A stretch of DNA of 64,000 bases from Modestobacter sp. L9-4. Its GTDB lineage: Bacteria > Actinomycetota > Actinomycetes > Mycobacteriales > Geodermatophilaceae. Location of the stretch: positions 1,922,001-1,986,000 of the forward strand of contig NZ_CP077800.1 in NCBI RefSeq assembly GCF_019112525.1. Direction: 5' to 3'. The translations under genes were made by a program, and so were the position numbers. Position 1 is the first letter of the stretch, and each line of letters starts with the position of its first letter. Below the pieces are notes generated by a model. It ran no database searches and was not told the origin of the DNA. It was given only the letters and a program-made list of their open reading frames with translations. Below are positions 8,662-17,383 of the stretch, in pieces.

Positions 8662-8676
8662 GCAACGACCCGTTGC
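8662..8676. promoter_or_regulatory. Palindrome in the divergent nhaA / SDR promoter region
   Basis: GCAACG-ACC-CGTTGC is a perfect 6-3-6 inverted repeat, 30 bp upstream of the nhaA-fusion start and 44 bp upstream of the SDR start. GACAGG also occurs on both sides. The position suits an operator shared by the divergent genes. No regulator gene is adjacent. Confidence 0.35.
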
Positions 8677-8719
8677 GCGCGACAGGAGTGGCGGGCGGCA
8701 TCCCGGGTAGCGGCACGGG

Positions 8720-9646
8720 GTGACTGCAGACACGACGGCGAGCGACCTCCGGCCGGCCTCCTCCGCGGGCGGCGGGCAGGTGGTGCTGGTGATCGGCGCC
8801 TCCTCCGGCATCGGCCGGGCGAGCGCCGTCCAGTTCGCCGAGCGCGGCGCCTCGCTGGTGCTGGTCTCGCGCAGCGCGACGACGCTGCACGACGCGGCCG
8901 CCGACTGCCGGGCCGCCGGGGCGCGTGCGGTCGAGGTCGTGGTGGCCGACGTCCTGGACCCCGACGCGGTGCAGGCCGCCGTCGACCGGGCGACCGGCAC
9001 CTTCGGCCGCCTGGACGTCGTGGTGCACGCGGCGACCGTGATGGCCTACGGGCGCATCGAGGACGTTCAGCCCGACGTCTTCGAGCGGGTCGTCGACACC
9101 GCCGTCCTGGGCACGTTCAACGTGTTCCGCTCGGTGCTGCCGGTGCTGCGGGCCCAGCGGCGCGGTGACGTCGTGGTGGTCAGCTCGCTGCTGGCGTCGA
9201 TCACCGCGCCCACCATGGGCGCCTACGTGACGGCGAAGTGGGGGCAGCTCGGGCTGATCCGCACGCTGCAGCAGGAGCTGCGCGAACTGCCCGACGTGCA
9301 CGTGTCGGCCGTCGCGCCCGGTGGGGTGACGACGCCGATCTACGACCAGGCCGCGACGGTGCTCGGCAACACGGGGCACCCGCCGCCCCCGGTCTACACG
9401 CCCGAGCGCGTCGCCCGGGCGGTCGTCGACCGGGTGGCGAACCCGCGGCGGCTCAAGCAGTCGGGGTTCCTGAACCCGGTGATCATCGCCGGGTTCCGGC
9501 TGTTCCCGCCGGTGTTCGACGTGCTGGTCGGGCCGCTGCTGCGGGTGTTCGGGATGGCACGTGACACCGTGCCGCCGACGACCGGCAACGTGTTCGCACC
9601 GGTGCCGGAGAAGGAGTCGACCCGCGGCGACTACTGGGGGATCTAG
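8720..9646 (+). CDS. SDR family oxidoreductase
   Basis: A 308-residue classical short-chain dehydrogenase. The cofactor motif is IGASSGIGRA (about residues 25-34); the position after beta-2 (VSRS) suggests NADP(H). Catalytic serine lies in VSSLLASI and Tyr-Lys in YVTAKWG (YxxxK: Y-V-T-A-K). The C-terminus is about 60 residues longer than a minimal SDR and contains FRLFPPVFDVLVGPLLRVFG, a hydrophobic segment that may associate with membrane. GTG start at 8720. The stop shares the CTAG tetranucleotide with the stop of the convergent gene. Substrate not predictable. Confidence 0.9.
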   Translation: MTADTTASDLRPASSAGGGQVVLVIGASSGIGRASAVQFAERGASLVLVSRSATTLHDAAADCRAAGARAVEVVVADVLDPDAVQAAVDRATGTFGRLDVVVHAATVMAYGRIEDVQPDVFERVVDTAVLGTFNVFRSVLPVLRAQRRGDVVVVSSLLASITAPTMGAYVTAKWGQLGLIRTLQQELRELPDVHVSAVAPGGVTTPIYDQAATVLGNTGHPPPPVYTPERVARAVVDRVANPRRLKQSGFLNPVIIAGFRLFPPVFDVLVGPLLRVFGMARDTVPPTTGNVFAPVPEKESTRGDYWGI

Positions 9647-10221
9647 GCCTCAGATGGAGGCTGCCCGACGCCCCCGGAGCCGGAGGCGGAGGCTGCGCGA
9701 CGCCCCCGGAGCCGGGACACCAGGAGCGCGCCGGCGGCGACCGCTCCGGCGGCCAGCACGACCATCGTCATCCCGAGGCCGTTGCCGTCGGCGGGCAGTG
9801 ACGTGCCTGCCGGGCACTGGCTCACCGCGGTCGCCGAGGACAGCGCCGAGCCGTCCAGCGTCCAGTTGGCGGAGAACACGTCGCCCGAGGCGACGGTGAG
9901 CGCGAAGGCGCCGGGGTGGCTGCCGGGCGCGAAGGTCGTGGGCTGCGCGCCGTCGTACGCGCTGGGGCTGATGACGTTGTTCGCCCCACGCGGGATGGTC
10001 TGCGTGACGCCGCTGGTGTTGTCGTACCCGAGCAGCACGCTGACGCTGCCGTCGCTGTTGGGCTGGTAGCAGGAGACCGTCGGGACGACCGTGCCGGCTG
10101 CCTGGGCGACACCGGGGCCGGCCACGAGCGCGACGAGGGCGACCAGCGCGGCCAGCGCGGCCAGCACTCCGTACCGCACCGCTCGTCCTGCGGAGTCCGT
10201 CGTCCTGCGCCTGCGCGTCAT
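9643..10221 (-). CDS. Secreted, C-terminally membrane-anchored protein of unknown function
   Basis: A 192-residue protein from ATG at 10221, preceded by AGGACAGGTGC. A twin-arginine-like basic start (MTRRRRTTDS) leads to a signal peptide ending near GVAQAAG. The exported middle (CYQPNSDGSVSVLLGYDN to ANWTLDG) is beta-rich and includes one cysteine pair (SCYQ and SQCPAG) that could form a disulfide. A TM helix (GMTMVVLAAGAVAAGALLV) and basic RLRGRR end it, like a surface protein held by a stop-transfer segment. The last codons lie in a 32-bp tandem duplication (units at 9657 and 9689). The same layout occurs in uncharacterised actinobacterial surface proteins; function unknown. Confidence 0.75.
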   Translation of the reverse strand: MTRRRRTTDSAGRAVRYGVLAALAALVALVALVAGPGVAQAAGTVVPTVSCYQPNSDGSVSVLLGYDNTSGVTQTIPRGANNVISPSAYDGAQPTTFAPGSHPGAFALTVASGDVFSANWTLDGSALSSATAVSQCPAGTSLPADGNGLGMTMVVLAAGAVAAGALLVSRLRGRRAASASGSGGVGQPPSEA

Positions 10222-10286
10222 GCACCTGTCCTCTGCCCGACCGGCGGCTGGTCCGCCCATCGGAGCTCCATCGACACCCGGGCGCA

Positions 10287-10308
10287 GGCCGCGGAGCTTC
10301 TCGCGGCC
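10287..10308 (-). terminator. Stem-loop between HNH gene and secreted-protein gene
   Basis: GGCCGCG (10287-10293) and CGCGGCC (10302-10308) form a perfect 7-bp stem with an 8-nt loop. It is downstream of the HNH gene and upstream of the next minus-strand gene. There is no clear U-tract, so it would be a G+C-type intrinsic terminator at best. Confidence 0.35.
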
Positions 10309-10474
10309 GGGTCACCCGCCCGGGGTGCACGCCTCCTGGCCGGCGCCTCCCGGTAGCGGCCAGTCGGATGGGGCGCGGACGCAGACGTGCGGGCAGCAAG
10401 CAGCCCGCCCCCGCGGAGTGCGGGGAGGGGAGCGCGCTGCTGCGAGGCGCGGGTGCAGATGAGCGGGCCGTTGG

Positions 10475-12025
10475 TCAGAAAGGTGGCGGGTCGTCGATGG
10501 GTGGAGCTGGCGTCTCGTGCAGGAACTCGACGGGACGCGGCAGGCCTGGAGGCGACTCGGCCGGACGTCGCAGGCCCGGTGGTCGGGTCGTGCGGGTGAC
10601 TCCCGACGGCGTGGTGACTCGGAGGGTCCCCTCGTCGTCGAGGCGGAAGCGCCAGCCGGGGGCGAAGGTCTTGAGTCGGTGGTGGGACCGGCACAAGCAG
10701 CAGAGATTGGTGCAGTCGGTGGTTCCGCCGTCGCCGTGGGCATGGACGTGGTCGAGATCGGCCCAGCCGACGCGTTGCCCACAGTTGGGGAAGCGACAGC
10801 GCTGGTCGCGGGTGGTGACGAAGGCCCGCTGCTTGTCGGTGGGCGCGTAGCTGTCGGTGGCCGCCGGCGGTCCGAGGACTGGGCAGCCGCAGGATGTCTC
10901 GGCCCGGCCACCGGCGTGGGCGGCCCGGTCATCTCCGCCGCGCTCGCTGTCGCCGTCGGGATGGGCAGTGCAGCCGCGCCGGGCCAGGCGGGCGAGCTCG
11001 GCGGGCGTCGTGGTGGCGAGCAACTGCCCGTCGGGGCCGGTGACCGCGAAGGTGAGCGTGCCGCCCTCGGGGGCCGTGAGGCCGAGTGCACCGACGCGGG
11101 CGAGCAGCTCACGCAGGTGGGCGGCGGTGATCGGCAGTCCGTTGACCTCCCCTGGCTCGGTGTCCGCGCCGGTCAGGGAGTCGAGGCCGGCGGTGATCCG
11201 GACGTCCGCGCTGACCGGCGGCAGTCCGGAGTCAGCCGGCCGCCGGATCAGGGCCGAGAGGACGTACGCCCGTAGCACCCCGATGGGCCGCTCGTCGCCG
11301 TCGGCCTTGAGCATCCGCGCGAGCTGGTCGACCAGGTCGTGGCACTCGACGGCCTCGTCGGTGGGCAGGTCCGCTGCCAGCGTCGACCGGCCTGGCGTGC
11401 CGGTTGGATGGACGTGCACGTCCGCGGCCCGCTCGGCAGCGGCGCGCTGCTCCTCGGCCGCGGCGGTGTCCAGCTGCAGCATCAGCGCGGCGGCGCGGTC
11501 ACGCAGCCGGTGGACCGACAGGTCCCGGGCCTCGGACAGCAGGGCGTCCTCGACCTGGCCGGCGATCTCACGGGAGGTGTGGGCGAGCACGTCCGCCAGA
11601 GCATCGGCCCGACGTTCGTCGAGGCGCCCGGCCCGCAGCTCGGCGAAGGTCGCGGGCAGCTTGCGGGTCCAGGTGAGCGCACGGCCCAGCCGGTGCGAGG
11701 CGGTGCCGCGGCCCAGGTTCAGCAGCGCCGACAGTTCAGCCAGGAAGAACTCACTGATCTCGGGCTCACCGTCGGCGGTCCAGCCCGGGCGGCGCGCACC
11801 AGGCCCGGAGGGGTCGGCGGTGGCGGGGCGCCTGCCGGCCAGGGCGAGGATCAGCTCCGCCTCCTCTGCGGCGTCCCGAGCCCGCCGCCGCTGCAACGCC
11901 TGCAGGTCGGCGGCCACCAGCTCCTCGGGCCACGCCGACCGGTCGCCCTCACTGTCCCGGCCGCCGCGCAGGGCCAGCTCGACCAGGGCCCCGAGCGGGG
12001 CCGGTGGGGACAGGGTCGGGGTCAC
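10475..12025 (-). CDS. DUF222 / HNH endonuclease domain protein (13E12-type)
   Basis: A 516-residue protein with the two-part architecture common in actinobacteria. An N-terminal helical DUF222 region (about residues 30-330) includes LSALLNLGRGTASHRLGRAL and LRAGRLDERRADAL. A C-terminal HNH nuclease domain has CRFPNCGQRV, the H of DLDHVHAH, and LCRSHHRLK, so the Cys4 zinc ligands and HNH residues are all present. These genes are multicopy in many actinobacterial genomes and are often treated as selfish or repeat families; no cellular role is proven. GTG start at 12025. A long low-complexity proline tail follows the HNH core. Confidence 0.92.
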   Translation of the reverse strand: MTPTLSPPAPLGALVELALRGGRDSEGDRSAWPEELVAADLQALQRRRARDAAEEAELILALAGRRPATADPSGPGARRPGWTADGEPEISEFFLAELSALLNLGRGTASHRLGRALTWTRKLPATFAELRAGRLDERRADALADVLAHTSREIAGQVEDALLSEARDLSVHRLRDRAAALMLQLDTAAAEEQRAAAERAADVHVHPTGTPGRSTLAADLPTDEAVECHDLVDQLARMLKADGDERPIGVLRAYVLSALIRRPADSGLPPVSADVRITAGLDSLTGADTEPGEVNGLPITAAHLRELLARVGALGLTAPEGGTLTFAVTGPDGQLLATTTPAELARLARRGCTAHPDGDSERGGDDRAAHAGGRAETSCGCPVLGPPAATDSYAPTDKQRAFVTTRDQRCRFPNCGQRVGWADLDHVHAHGDGGTTDCTNLCCLCRSHHRLKTFAPGWRFRLDDEGTLRVTTPSGVTRTTRPPGLRRPAESPPGLPRPVEFLHETPAPPIDDPPPF

Positions 12026-12517
12026 GGGTCGAACATACGTTCGAGGTACGACAGTTCCGTGGGGATCTCCGCCCGGACCGGTGCAGATCCCCGCCCGGAC
12101 ATCAGGTCATGACCGGGCCACCCTCCGGGTGACCACCGCGGTCGCCACGTACCGGCGAAGAGGAGGTCCTGGCCCGTCACCGTCTGTGTGCGACGGTCCC
12201 CTGCCGCTCCACCGGACGAGGCTGTCGCCGTACCTACGCAGCGGTTCCCCGACGCGCCACGGGACGAGAACGCCACCCCGCAACGGGCTCATGCCACTCC
12301 GCAGGGCGCGACCGGGGCTCCCGCAACGGGCCCCGCCACTCCGCGGGGCGCGACCGGCACTCCCGCAACGGGCCCACAGCACTCGACAGGACGAGACCGT
12401 CACCCCGACAGCGGTCCCCCGCCGCTCCACGGGACGAGACCGTCACCGCCGCGACGGGTCCCCCGCAGGACCCGACAGCGGCCTCGCGCCCGCGCCCCTC
12501 AGTGGGCTTGCCCGGCG
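12026..12517. other. Gene-free interval upstream of the HNH gene
   Basis: This 490-bp stretch holds the tandem array at 12191-12464 and otherwise no supported gene. It lies between the HNH gene start (12025, minus strand) and the stop of the DUF2277 gene (12518, minus strand), so it must contain the HNH promoter. I could not recognise convincing -35/-10 boxes. Confidence 0.6.
12191..12464. repeat. Tandem array of about 42-43 bp imperfect repeats
   Basis: Six units can be lined up on the element CCACTCCRCGGGRCGMGACC followed by a CCCGCAACGGGYCCC half. Anchor points at 12213, 12261, 12304, 12337/12380 and 12423 give periods of 48, 43, 42, 43 and 43 bp. Two sub-types alternate: GGACGAG (units 1, 2, 5, 6) and GGCGCG (units 3, 4). 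All six frames stay partly open because of base composition. No start with a ribosome site is seen, so I read the array as noncoding. Confidence 0.8.
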
Positions 12518-12787
12518 TCAGCGCGCGTAGCGGGCGGCGGCGCGTTCGCGGGCCTGGGCGGCGAGCACCTCGCGGTCCTTGGGCGGCGCCGCGGTGACGA
12601 GGTCGGCGAGCAGGTGCTCGGTGGCGTGCGCGATCTCCTCGACCGCCCGGTCGAACGCGGCCTGGTTGGCCTGCGAGGGCTTCGCGGAGCCGCTGACCTT
12701 GCGCACGTACTGCAGCGCCGCGGCCCGCACCTCCTCCGACGTCGTCGCGGGCGCCAGGTTGTGCAGCACGTGGATGTTCCGGCACAT
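12518..12787 (-). CDS. DUF2277 domain-containing protein
   Basis: An 89-residue protein starting MCRNIHVLHNLAP, the invariant opening of DUF2277. It continues with EEVRAAALQYVRKVSGSAKPSQ and ends in alanine/arginine-rich helix. The family is small, cytoplasmic and uncharacterised; it has a conserved Cys-Arg-Asn-Ile start and a helical core. It lies 10 bp downstream of the acyl-CoA dehydrogenase, so an operon is likely. ATG start at 12787. Confidence 0.9.
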   Translation of the reverse strand: MCRNIHVLHNLAPATTSEEVRAAALQYVRKVSGSAKPSQANQAAFDRAVEEIAHATEHLLADLVTAAPPKDREVLAAQARERAAARYAR

Positions 12788-12797
12788 GGCCGGCAGC

Positions 12798-13991
12798 CTA
12801 GGAGCGCAGGGCGTCCTGCGGGCCGGTCACCGCCACGGTCGGCCGTCCGCCGCGGGCCAGCTCGCGGCTGATCACCATCCGCTGGACCTGGTTGGTGCCC
12901 TCGAAGATCTGCATGACCTTCGCCTCCCGCATGTACCGCTCGACCGGGTACGCCGAGGTGTAGCCGTACCCACCGAGCACCTGGACGGCGTCGGTGGTCA
13001 CCCGCATCGCGTTGTCGGTGGCCACCAGCTTGGCGATCGCGGCCTGCTGGCCGTAGGGCTGGCCTGCGTCCTTGAGCCGCGCCGCGGACAGGTAGGTGGC
13101 CCGTGCGCTCTCGACCGCGGCGGCCATGTCGGCCAGCAGGAACGCCAGCCCCTGGTGCTCGATGACCGGGACGCCGAACGCCTCGCGCTCGCGGGCGTAG
13201 GCGACCGCATCGTCCAGCGCGCCCTGCGCCAGGCCCGTGGCGACCGCGGCGATGCCGAGCCGGCCGGCGTCCAGCGCGGCCAGCGCCAGCGGCAGGCCGT
13301 CGCCCTCGGCACCCACCCGCCGGTCGGCGTCCACCCGCACGCCGGCGAAGCGCATGGTCGCCGTGGTCGACCCGGTGAGGCCCATCTTCGACTCCGCCCG
13401 GTCGGCCGTCAGCCCCTCGGACCCCGCCGGGACGACGAAGCAGGAGATCCCGCGCGACCGGTCGGCCGAGGTGCGGGCCATCACCGTGTACGAGTCGGCC
13501 TCCCCGCCGTGCGTCGTCCACGCCTTCTCCCCGGTCAGCACGTACTCCCCGCCGTCCCGGACGGCGCGGGTGCGCATCGCGGCGGCGTCGGAGCCGGCGT
13601 GCGGCTCGGACAGGCAGTAGGCGCCCAGCAGCTCACCGGACAGCAGGTCCGGCAGCAGTGCCGCCTGCTGCTCGGGCGTGCCGGCGGTGGCCAGCGCCCA
13701 GCAGGACATGCCGTGGACGCTCACCCCGACCGCGACGCTGGCCCACACCGCGGCCAGCTCCTCGAGCACCTGCAGGTGCACCTCCGCGGGCTGCGCGCCG
13801 CCGCCGAACTCCTCCGGGTACGGGAGGCTCAGCAGCCCCGCCCGGCCCAGCGTGCGGAACACCTCGCGCGGGAAGCACCCCTCGGCCTCCGCCGCGGCGA
13901 CCCGGGGCGCGAGCTCGTCGCGGGCCAGCTCACGGGCGAGGTCGAGCAGGTCGGCGGCCTCCACGGTCGGGACCAGGCGACGCACGGGCAC
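12798..13991 (-). CDS. Acyl-CoA dehydrogenase
   Basis: A 397-residue FAD flavoenzyme catalysing alpha,beta-desaturation of an acyl-CoA and passing electrons to ETF. Visible are the N-terminal helical domain (LLDLARELARDELAPRVAAAE), YCLSEPHAGSDAAAM (FAD/substrate motif), VLTGEKAWTTHGGEAD, and the C-terminal QIFEGTNQVQRMVISREL, whose glutamate is the catalytic base position of the short/medium-chain group. GTG start. The chain-length preference cannot be read off with confidence. The DUF2277 gene follows directly. No beta-oxidation partners are adjacent. Confidence 0.93.
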   Translation of the reverse strand: MPVRRLVPTVEAADLLDLARELARDELAPRVAAAEAEGCFPREVFRTLGRAGLLSLPYPEEFGGGAQPAEVHLQVLEELAAVWASVAVGVSVHGMSCWALATAGTPEQQAALLPDLLSGELLGAYCLSEPHAGSDAAAMRTRAVRDGGEYVLTGEKAWTTHGGEADSYTVMARTSADRSRGISCFVVPAGSEGLTADRAESKMGLTGSTTATMRFAGVRVDADRRVGAEGDGLPLALAALDAGRLGIAAVATGLAQGALDDAVAYAREREAFGVPVIEHQGLAFLLADMAAAVESARATYLSAARLKDAGQPYGQQAAIAKLVATDNAMRVTTDAVQVLGGYGYTSAYPVERYMREAKVMQIFEGTNQVQRMVISRELARGGRPTVAVTGPQDALRS

Positions 13992-14048
13992 AACACACCT
14001 CCGCGGGTCCGGGACCTCGTCGTCCCGGACCCCCGACGGTACGCACGG

Positions 14049-15080
14049 TCAGCCCCCGGGCCAGGCCAGGTCCGCGACGATCGGCGAGTGCGTGCTCGGG
14101 CCGGCGGCGCCCTCGACGCTGCGCACCGGCTCCAGCCCGCTGACCAGGACGGCGTCCACCCGAGCCACCCCGGGGCCGGGCCCGCGGGTCAGTGCCGGCC
14201 AGGTGCCCACGGCCCGATGGACGTCGACCAGCCCGGCGTCGACGAGCTCGCCCAGCGGCTGGTTGAGCGGCGCGGAGTTGAGGTCGCCACCGAGCAGCAC
14301 CGGCTGCCCCTGCGCGATCAGCCCGGCCGCGATCTCGCCGTAGCGCCGGGCCTCGGCCACCCGCAGCCGGGCGGCCTCGCTGGTGCTCCCGGCCGGGTTG
14401 AGGGACTCCTTCTCCGGCAGGCAGCCGATGCACGGCGAGGCCAGGTGCACCGAGAGGACGGCGAGCCGGCGACCACCGGCGTCGAGGGTGACCAGGGCGG
14501 TGGGCCGGGCCCCGGCCGGCAGCCCGGTCACCTGCTCCGTCCCGGTGATGGGCAGCTTCGACACGACGGCGTCCCCGTCGGGCTCGAAGGTGCCGCTGAC
14601 CGGCCCGAAGCTGCTGTACGGGTAGCCCGGCAGGGACGCCAGCGCCGGGCGGGACTGGTCCGTCACCTCCTGCAGCAGCAGCACGTCGGGCTGCTCACGC
14701 TGGACCAGGGCGTACAGCCCGTCCAGCGGCGCGGTCTGGGTCAGGTTGTAGGTCGCCACCCGCAGGTCGTGCGCGGACTCCCCGCCCGGGAGCCGGTTGA
14801 GCAGGTAGGGCCCCTGCAGCACCGCGCACACCACGGCCGGGACGGCGACCGCGGCGACCGCCCGCCAGGAGCGCAGGACGACGGCGAGCACGAGCAGCGC
14901 GGGAGCGGGCAGCAGCCACCAGAAGGAGAACAGCGCGGCGGTGTAGGTGACCGCCGTCCGGTCGCGCAGGACGGCCACCGCCAGCAGCACCAGCGTCGCG
15001 ACCAGGCCGTACGCCACGGCCAGCCCGAGGCTCCACCGCAGCCAGCGCGGCCGGGCGGGCGGGGTCAGGCGTCGCAGCAC
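14049..15080 (-). CDS. Membrane-anchored endonuclease/exonuclease/phosphatase family protein
   Basis: A 343-residue protein. Three N-terminal hydrophobic helices (about residues 15-38, 45-66 and 72-92) precede an EEP domain. Catalytic motifs are VATYNL (Asn), LLLQEV (Glu metal ligand), HLASPCIG, LGGDLNSAPL (Asp/Asn) and THSPIVADL near the end (His). The nuclease/phosphatase domain probably faces outside. Members act on DNA, RNA, phosphoinositides or sphingomyelin; the substrate is unknown here. GTG start at 15080. Divergent from the iron transporter operon. Confidence 0.88.
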   Translation of the reverse strand: MLRRLTPPARPRWLRWSLGLAVAYGLVATLVLLAVAVLRDRTAVTYTAALFSFWWLLPAPALLVLAVVLRSWRAVAAVAVPAVVCAVLQGPYLLNRLPGGESAHDLRVATYNLTQTAPLDGLYALVQREQPDVLLLQEVTDQSRPALASLPGYPYSSFGPVSGTFEPDGDAVVSKLPITGTEQVTGLPAGARPTALVTLDAGGRRLAVLSVHLASPCIGCLPEKESLNPAGSTSEAARLRVAEARRYGEIAAGLIAQGQPVLLGGDLNSAPLNQPLGELVDAGLVDVHRAVGTWPALTRGPGPGVARVDAVLVSGLEPVRSVEGAAGPSTHSPIVADLAWPGG

Positions 15081-15177
15081 CCGTCCATGGTGCGGGGAGA
15101 CGGGCGCCCGCCGGACCGATCCCCGGCTCCCGCGCAGTTGCCTTGGTCACCCCGGCGCCGTCGACAGGTCCGGTGGG

Positions 15178-15196
15178 TAAGGTGAGCCTTCCCAAT
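15178..15196 (+). promoter_or_regulatory. IdeR/DmdR-like iron box
   Basis: TAAGGTGAGCCTTCCCAAT matches 12 of 19 positions of the actinobacterial iron-regulator consensus TTAGGTTAGGCTAACCTAA. It lies 38 bp before the start of the siderophore permease operon, the place expected for Fe2+-dependent repression. Assignment is by similarity only. Confidence 0.55.
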
Positions 15197-15233
15197 CTCG
15201 TCAGGCCCGTCCGCCGTACCCCAGGAGCCGCAC

Positions 15234-16295
15234 GTGGCACAGCGCACGGCTCCCCGGCCCCCGCAGGACGCACCGCCCCGGCGCGGCCTGCTGCGGGGCA
15301 CCGGCAGCCGGGCACTGGGCCTGTGGCTGCTGCTCGTGCTGGCGGTCGCCGTCTGTGCGCTGAGCATCAGCGTCGGCACCCGCCCGATCGGGCTGGGCAC
15401 GGTCTGGCACGCACTGCTGGACCCCGCCACCCCCGGCGACGAGACGGTGATCGTGCGCCAGCTGCGGGTGCCGCGCACGCTGCTGGGCGTGCTCGCCGGT
15501 CTCGCGCTGGGCGCCTCCGGGGCGCTGATGCAGGGCCACACGCGCAACCCGCTGGGCGACCCCGGCCTGCTGGGCGTCACCGCGGGGGCCTCGTTCGCCG
15601 TCGTCCTGTCGATCTCGCTGCTCGGCCTGAGCACCCCCAGCGCCTACATCTGGCCCGCCCTGGCCGGGGCGCTGCTGGCCAGCGTCGCGGTCTTCGCGAT
15701 CGGCTCCGTGGGCCGCGGCGGGGCCACCCCGGTCAGCCTGGCGCTGGCCGGGTCGGCGCTGACCTACCTGATGTTCGCGCTGGTCCAGTCGATCACCATC
15801 CGCGAGTCGAGCACGCTGGACGCCTACCGCTTCTGGATCGTCGGCGCCCTCGCCGGCCGCGACGCCACCGTGGTCGCCCAGGTCGCGCCGTTCGTCGTCG
15901 TCGGGCTGGTGCTCGCGGTGGTCAACGCCCCGGCGCTGAACCTGCTGGGGCTCGGTGAGGACGTCGCCCGGGGCCTGGGCCAGCGGGTGTGGCTGGCCCG
16001 CACGGTCGGGCTGGCCGCGATCACGCTGCTGGCCGGCGGGGCCACCGCCGCCTGCGGGCCGATCGCCTTCGTCGGGCTGGTGGTGCCGCACGTCGCCCGC
16101 GCGTTCACCGGCCCCGACCACCGCTGGCTGGTCCCGGCGTCCGCGCTGCTCGGCGTCATCGCCCTGCTGCTGGCCGACGTCCTCGGCCGGGTCGTCGCCC
16201 GCCCCGGTGAGCTGCAGGTGGGCATCGTGCTGGCCGTCGTCGGGACGCCGTTCTTCATCGCCCTGGTGCGCCGGCGCCGGCTGGTGCAGCTGTGA
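15234..16295 (+). CDS. FecCD family iron-siderophore ABC permease (first subunit)
   Basis: A 353-residue permease with about ten TM helices. FecCD signatures include RLPR-type VRQLRVPRTLLGVLAGLALGASGALMQ near residues 80-105, the NPLGDPGLLGVTAGA loop that contacts the ATPase, GPIAFVGLVVPHVAR, and the C-terminal GELQVGIVLAVVGTPFF. It forms a heterodimer with the next gene product and imports ferric siderophores across the membrane. GTG start at 15234. An iron box lies just upstream. Its stop overlaps the next start by GTGA. Confidence 0.94.
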   Translation: MAQRTAPRPPQDAPPRRGLLRGTGSRALGLWLLLVLAVAVCALSISVGTRPIGLGTVWHALLDPATPGDETVIVRQLRVPRTLLGVLAGLALGASGALMQGHTRNPLGDPGLLGVTAGASFAVVLSISLLGLSTPSAYIWPALAGALLASVAVFAIGSVGRGGATPVSLALAGSALTYLMFALVQSITIRESSTLDAYRFWIVGALAGRDATVVAQVAPFVVVGLVLAVVNAPALNLLGLGEDVARGLGQRVWLARTVGLAAITLLAGGATAACGPIAFVGLVVPHVARAFTGPDHRWLVPASALLGVIALLLADVLGRVVARPGELQVGIVLAVVGTPFFIALVRRRRLVQL

Positions 16296-17383
16296 GCCTG
16301 GCCGCGCCCACCCGCACCCCGGAGTCCCACGCGCGACCGCGGCGGACGCTGCGCGTGGGCCCGGTGTCGGCCACCTACCGCCGCCGCTCGCTGGTCGTGC
16401 CGGTGCTGGTGGCCCTGCTGCTGGTGCTGGTCGCGGCGCTCAGCCTGGGGCGCGGTGACTACCCGATCAGCGTGCCCGGGGTGCTGGGCACGCTGGTCGG
16501 CGCTGGTGACGACACCGCACGGTTCATCGTGCTCGAGCTGCGCGCACCGCGGATCGCCGTCGCCGTGCTGGTCGGGCTCGCGCTGGGGGTCTCCGGCGCG
16601 CTGATCCAGACCTTCGCCCGCAACCCGCTGGCCAGCCCCGACGTGCTCGGCGTGACCGGCGGCGCGGCGATCGGCGCGGTCGCGGTGGTCGTGGCCGGCG
16701 GCGGCACCACCGCGGTCGGCACGCTGGGCGGGCTCGGGGTGCCGGCGGCCGCGCTGCTCGGCGGGCTGGTCATGGCCGGGCTGATCTTCGGGCTGGCCTG
16801 GCAGTCGGGCATCGACGGCTACCGGCTGGTGCTGGTCGGGGTGGGGCTGTCGGCGATGGCCCAGGCGGTGGTGTCCTACCTGCTCACCCGCAGCACGCTG
16901 TTCGACGCCGCCGCCGCCAACGTGTGGCTCACCGGCTCGCTCAACGGCCGCGGGTGGGACCAGGCCCGACCGCTGTTGATCGCGCTGGTGGTGCTGCTTC
17001 CCGCCGCGCTGGCCATGACCCGGGTGCTGAACGTGCTGCAGTTCGGCGACGAGACGGCGCGGGCGCTGGGCGTGCGGGTGCCGCTGGCCCAGCTCGCCGT
17101 CGTGCTGGTCGCGGTCGGGCTGGCCGCGTTCGCCGTGTCGGCGGCCGGGCCCGTCCAGTTCGTCGCGCTGGTCGTGCCGCAGATCGCCGTCCGGCTGACC
17201 GGCGGCTCCCGGCCACCACTGCTCACCTCCGGCCTGCTCGGGGCGCTGCTGCTCACCGCCAGCGACCTCGTCGCCCGCACCGCGCTGCCCGAGACGTTCC
17301 CCGTCGGGGTCGTCACCGCGGTCGTCGGCGCCCCCTATCTGCTCTGGCTGCTGGTCCGCGGAAGGCGGCGATCCACCCTGTGA
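16292..17383 (+). CDS. FecCD family iron-siderophore ABC permease (second subunit)
   Basis: A 363-residue partner permease with the same family marks: [53 protein letters not shown] and [22 protein letters not shown] basic, non-conserved N-terminus of about 35 residues precedes the first helix. The start (GTG 16292) overlaps the previous stop, and its own stop overlaps the ATPase start. Strict coupling of the three genes fits assembly of one complex (two FecCD subunits plus an ATPase dimer). Confidence 0.94.
   Translation: MSLAAPTRTPESHARPRRTLRVGPVSATYRRRSLVVPVLVALLLVLVAALSLGRGDYPISVPGVLGTLVGAGDDTARFIVLELRAPRIAVAVLVGLALGVSGALIQTFARNPLASPDVLGVTGGAAIGAVAVVVAGGGTTAVGTLGGLGVPAAALLGGLVMAGLIFGLAWQSGIDGYRLVLVGVGLSAMAQAVVSYLLTRSTLFDAAAANVWLTGSLNGRGWDQARPLLIALVVLLPAALAMTRVLNVLQFGDETARALGVRVPLAQLAVVLVAVGLAAFAVSAAGPVQFVALVVPQIAVRLTGGSRPPLLTSGLLGALLLTASDLVARTALPETFPVGVVTAVVGAPYLLWLLVRGRRRSTL

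Noticed and set aside
12191-12464. Repeat array considered as a CRISPR
   Set aside because: Units are contiguous and imperfect, with no conserved repeat separated by unique spacers, and no cas genes are present. The same applies to the 26-bp array at 30342.
12188-12871. Plus-strand open frame across the 42-bp repeat array
   Set aside because: The frame is open only because stop codons are rare at this G+C content. It has no ribosome site, the repeats shift phase, and it runs antisense into the DUF2277 gene.
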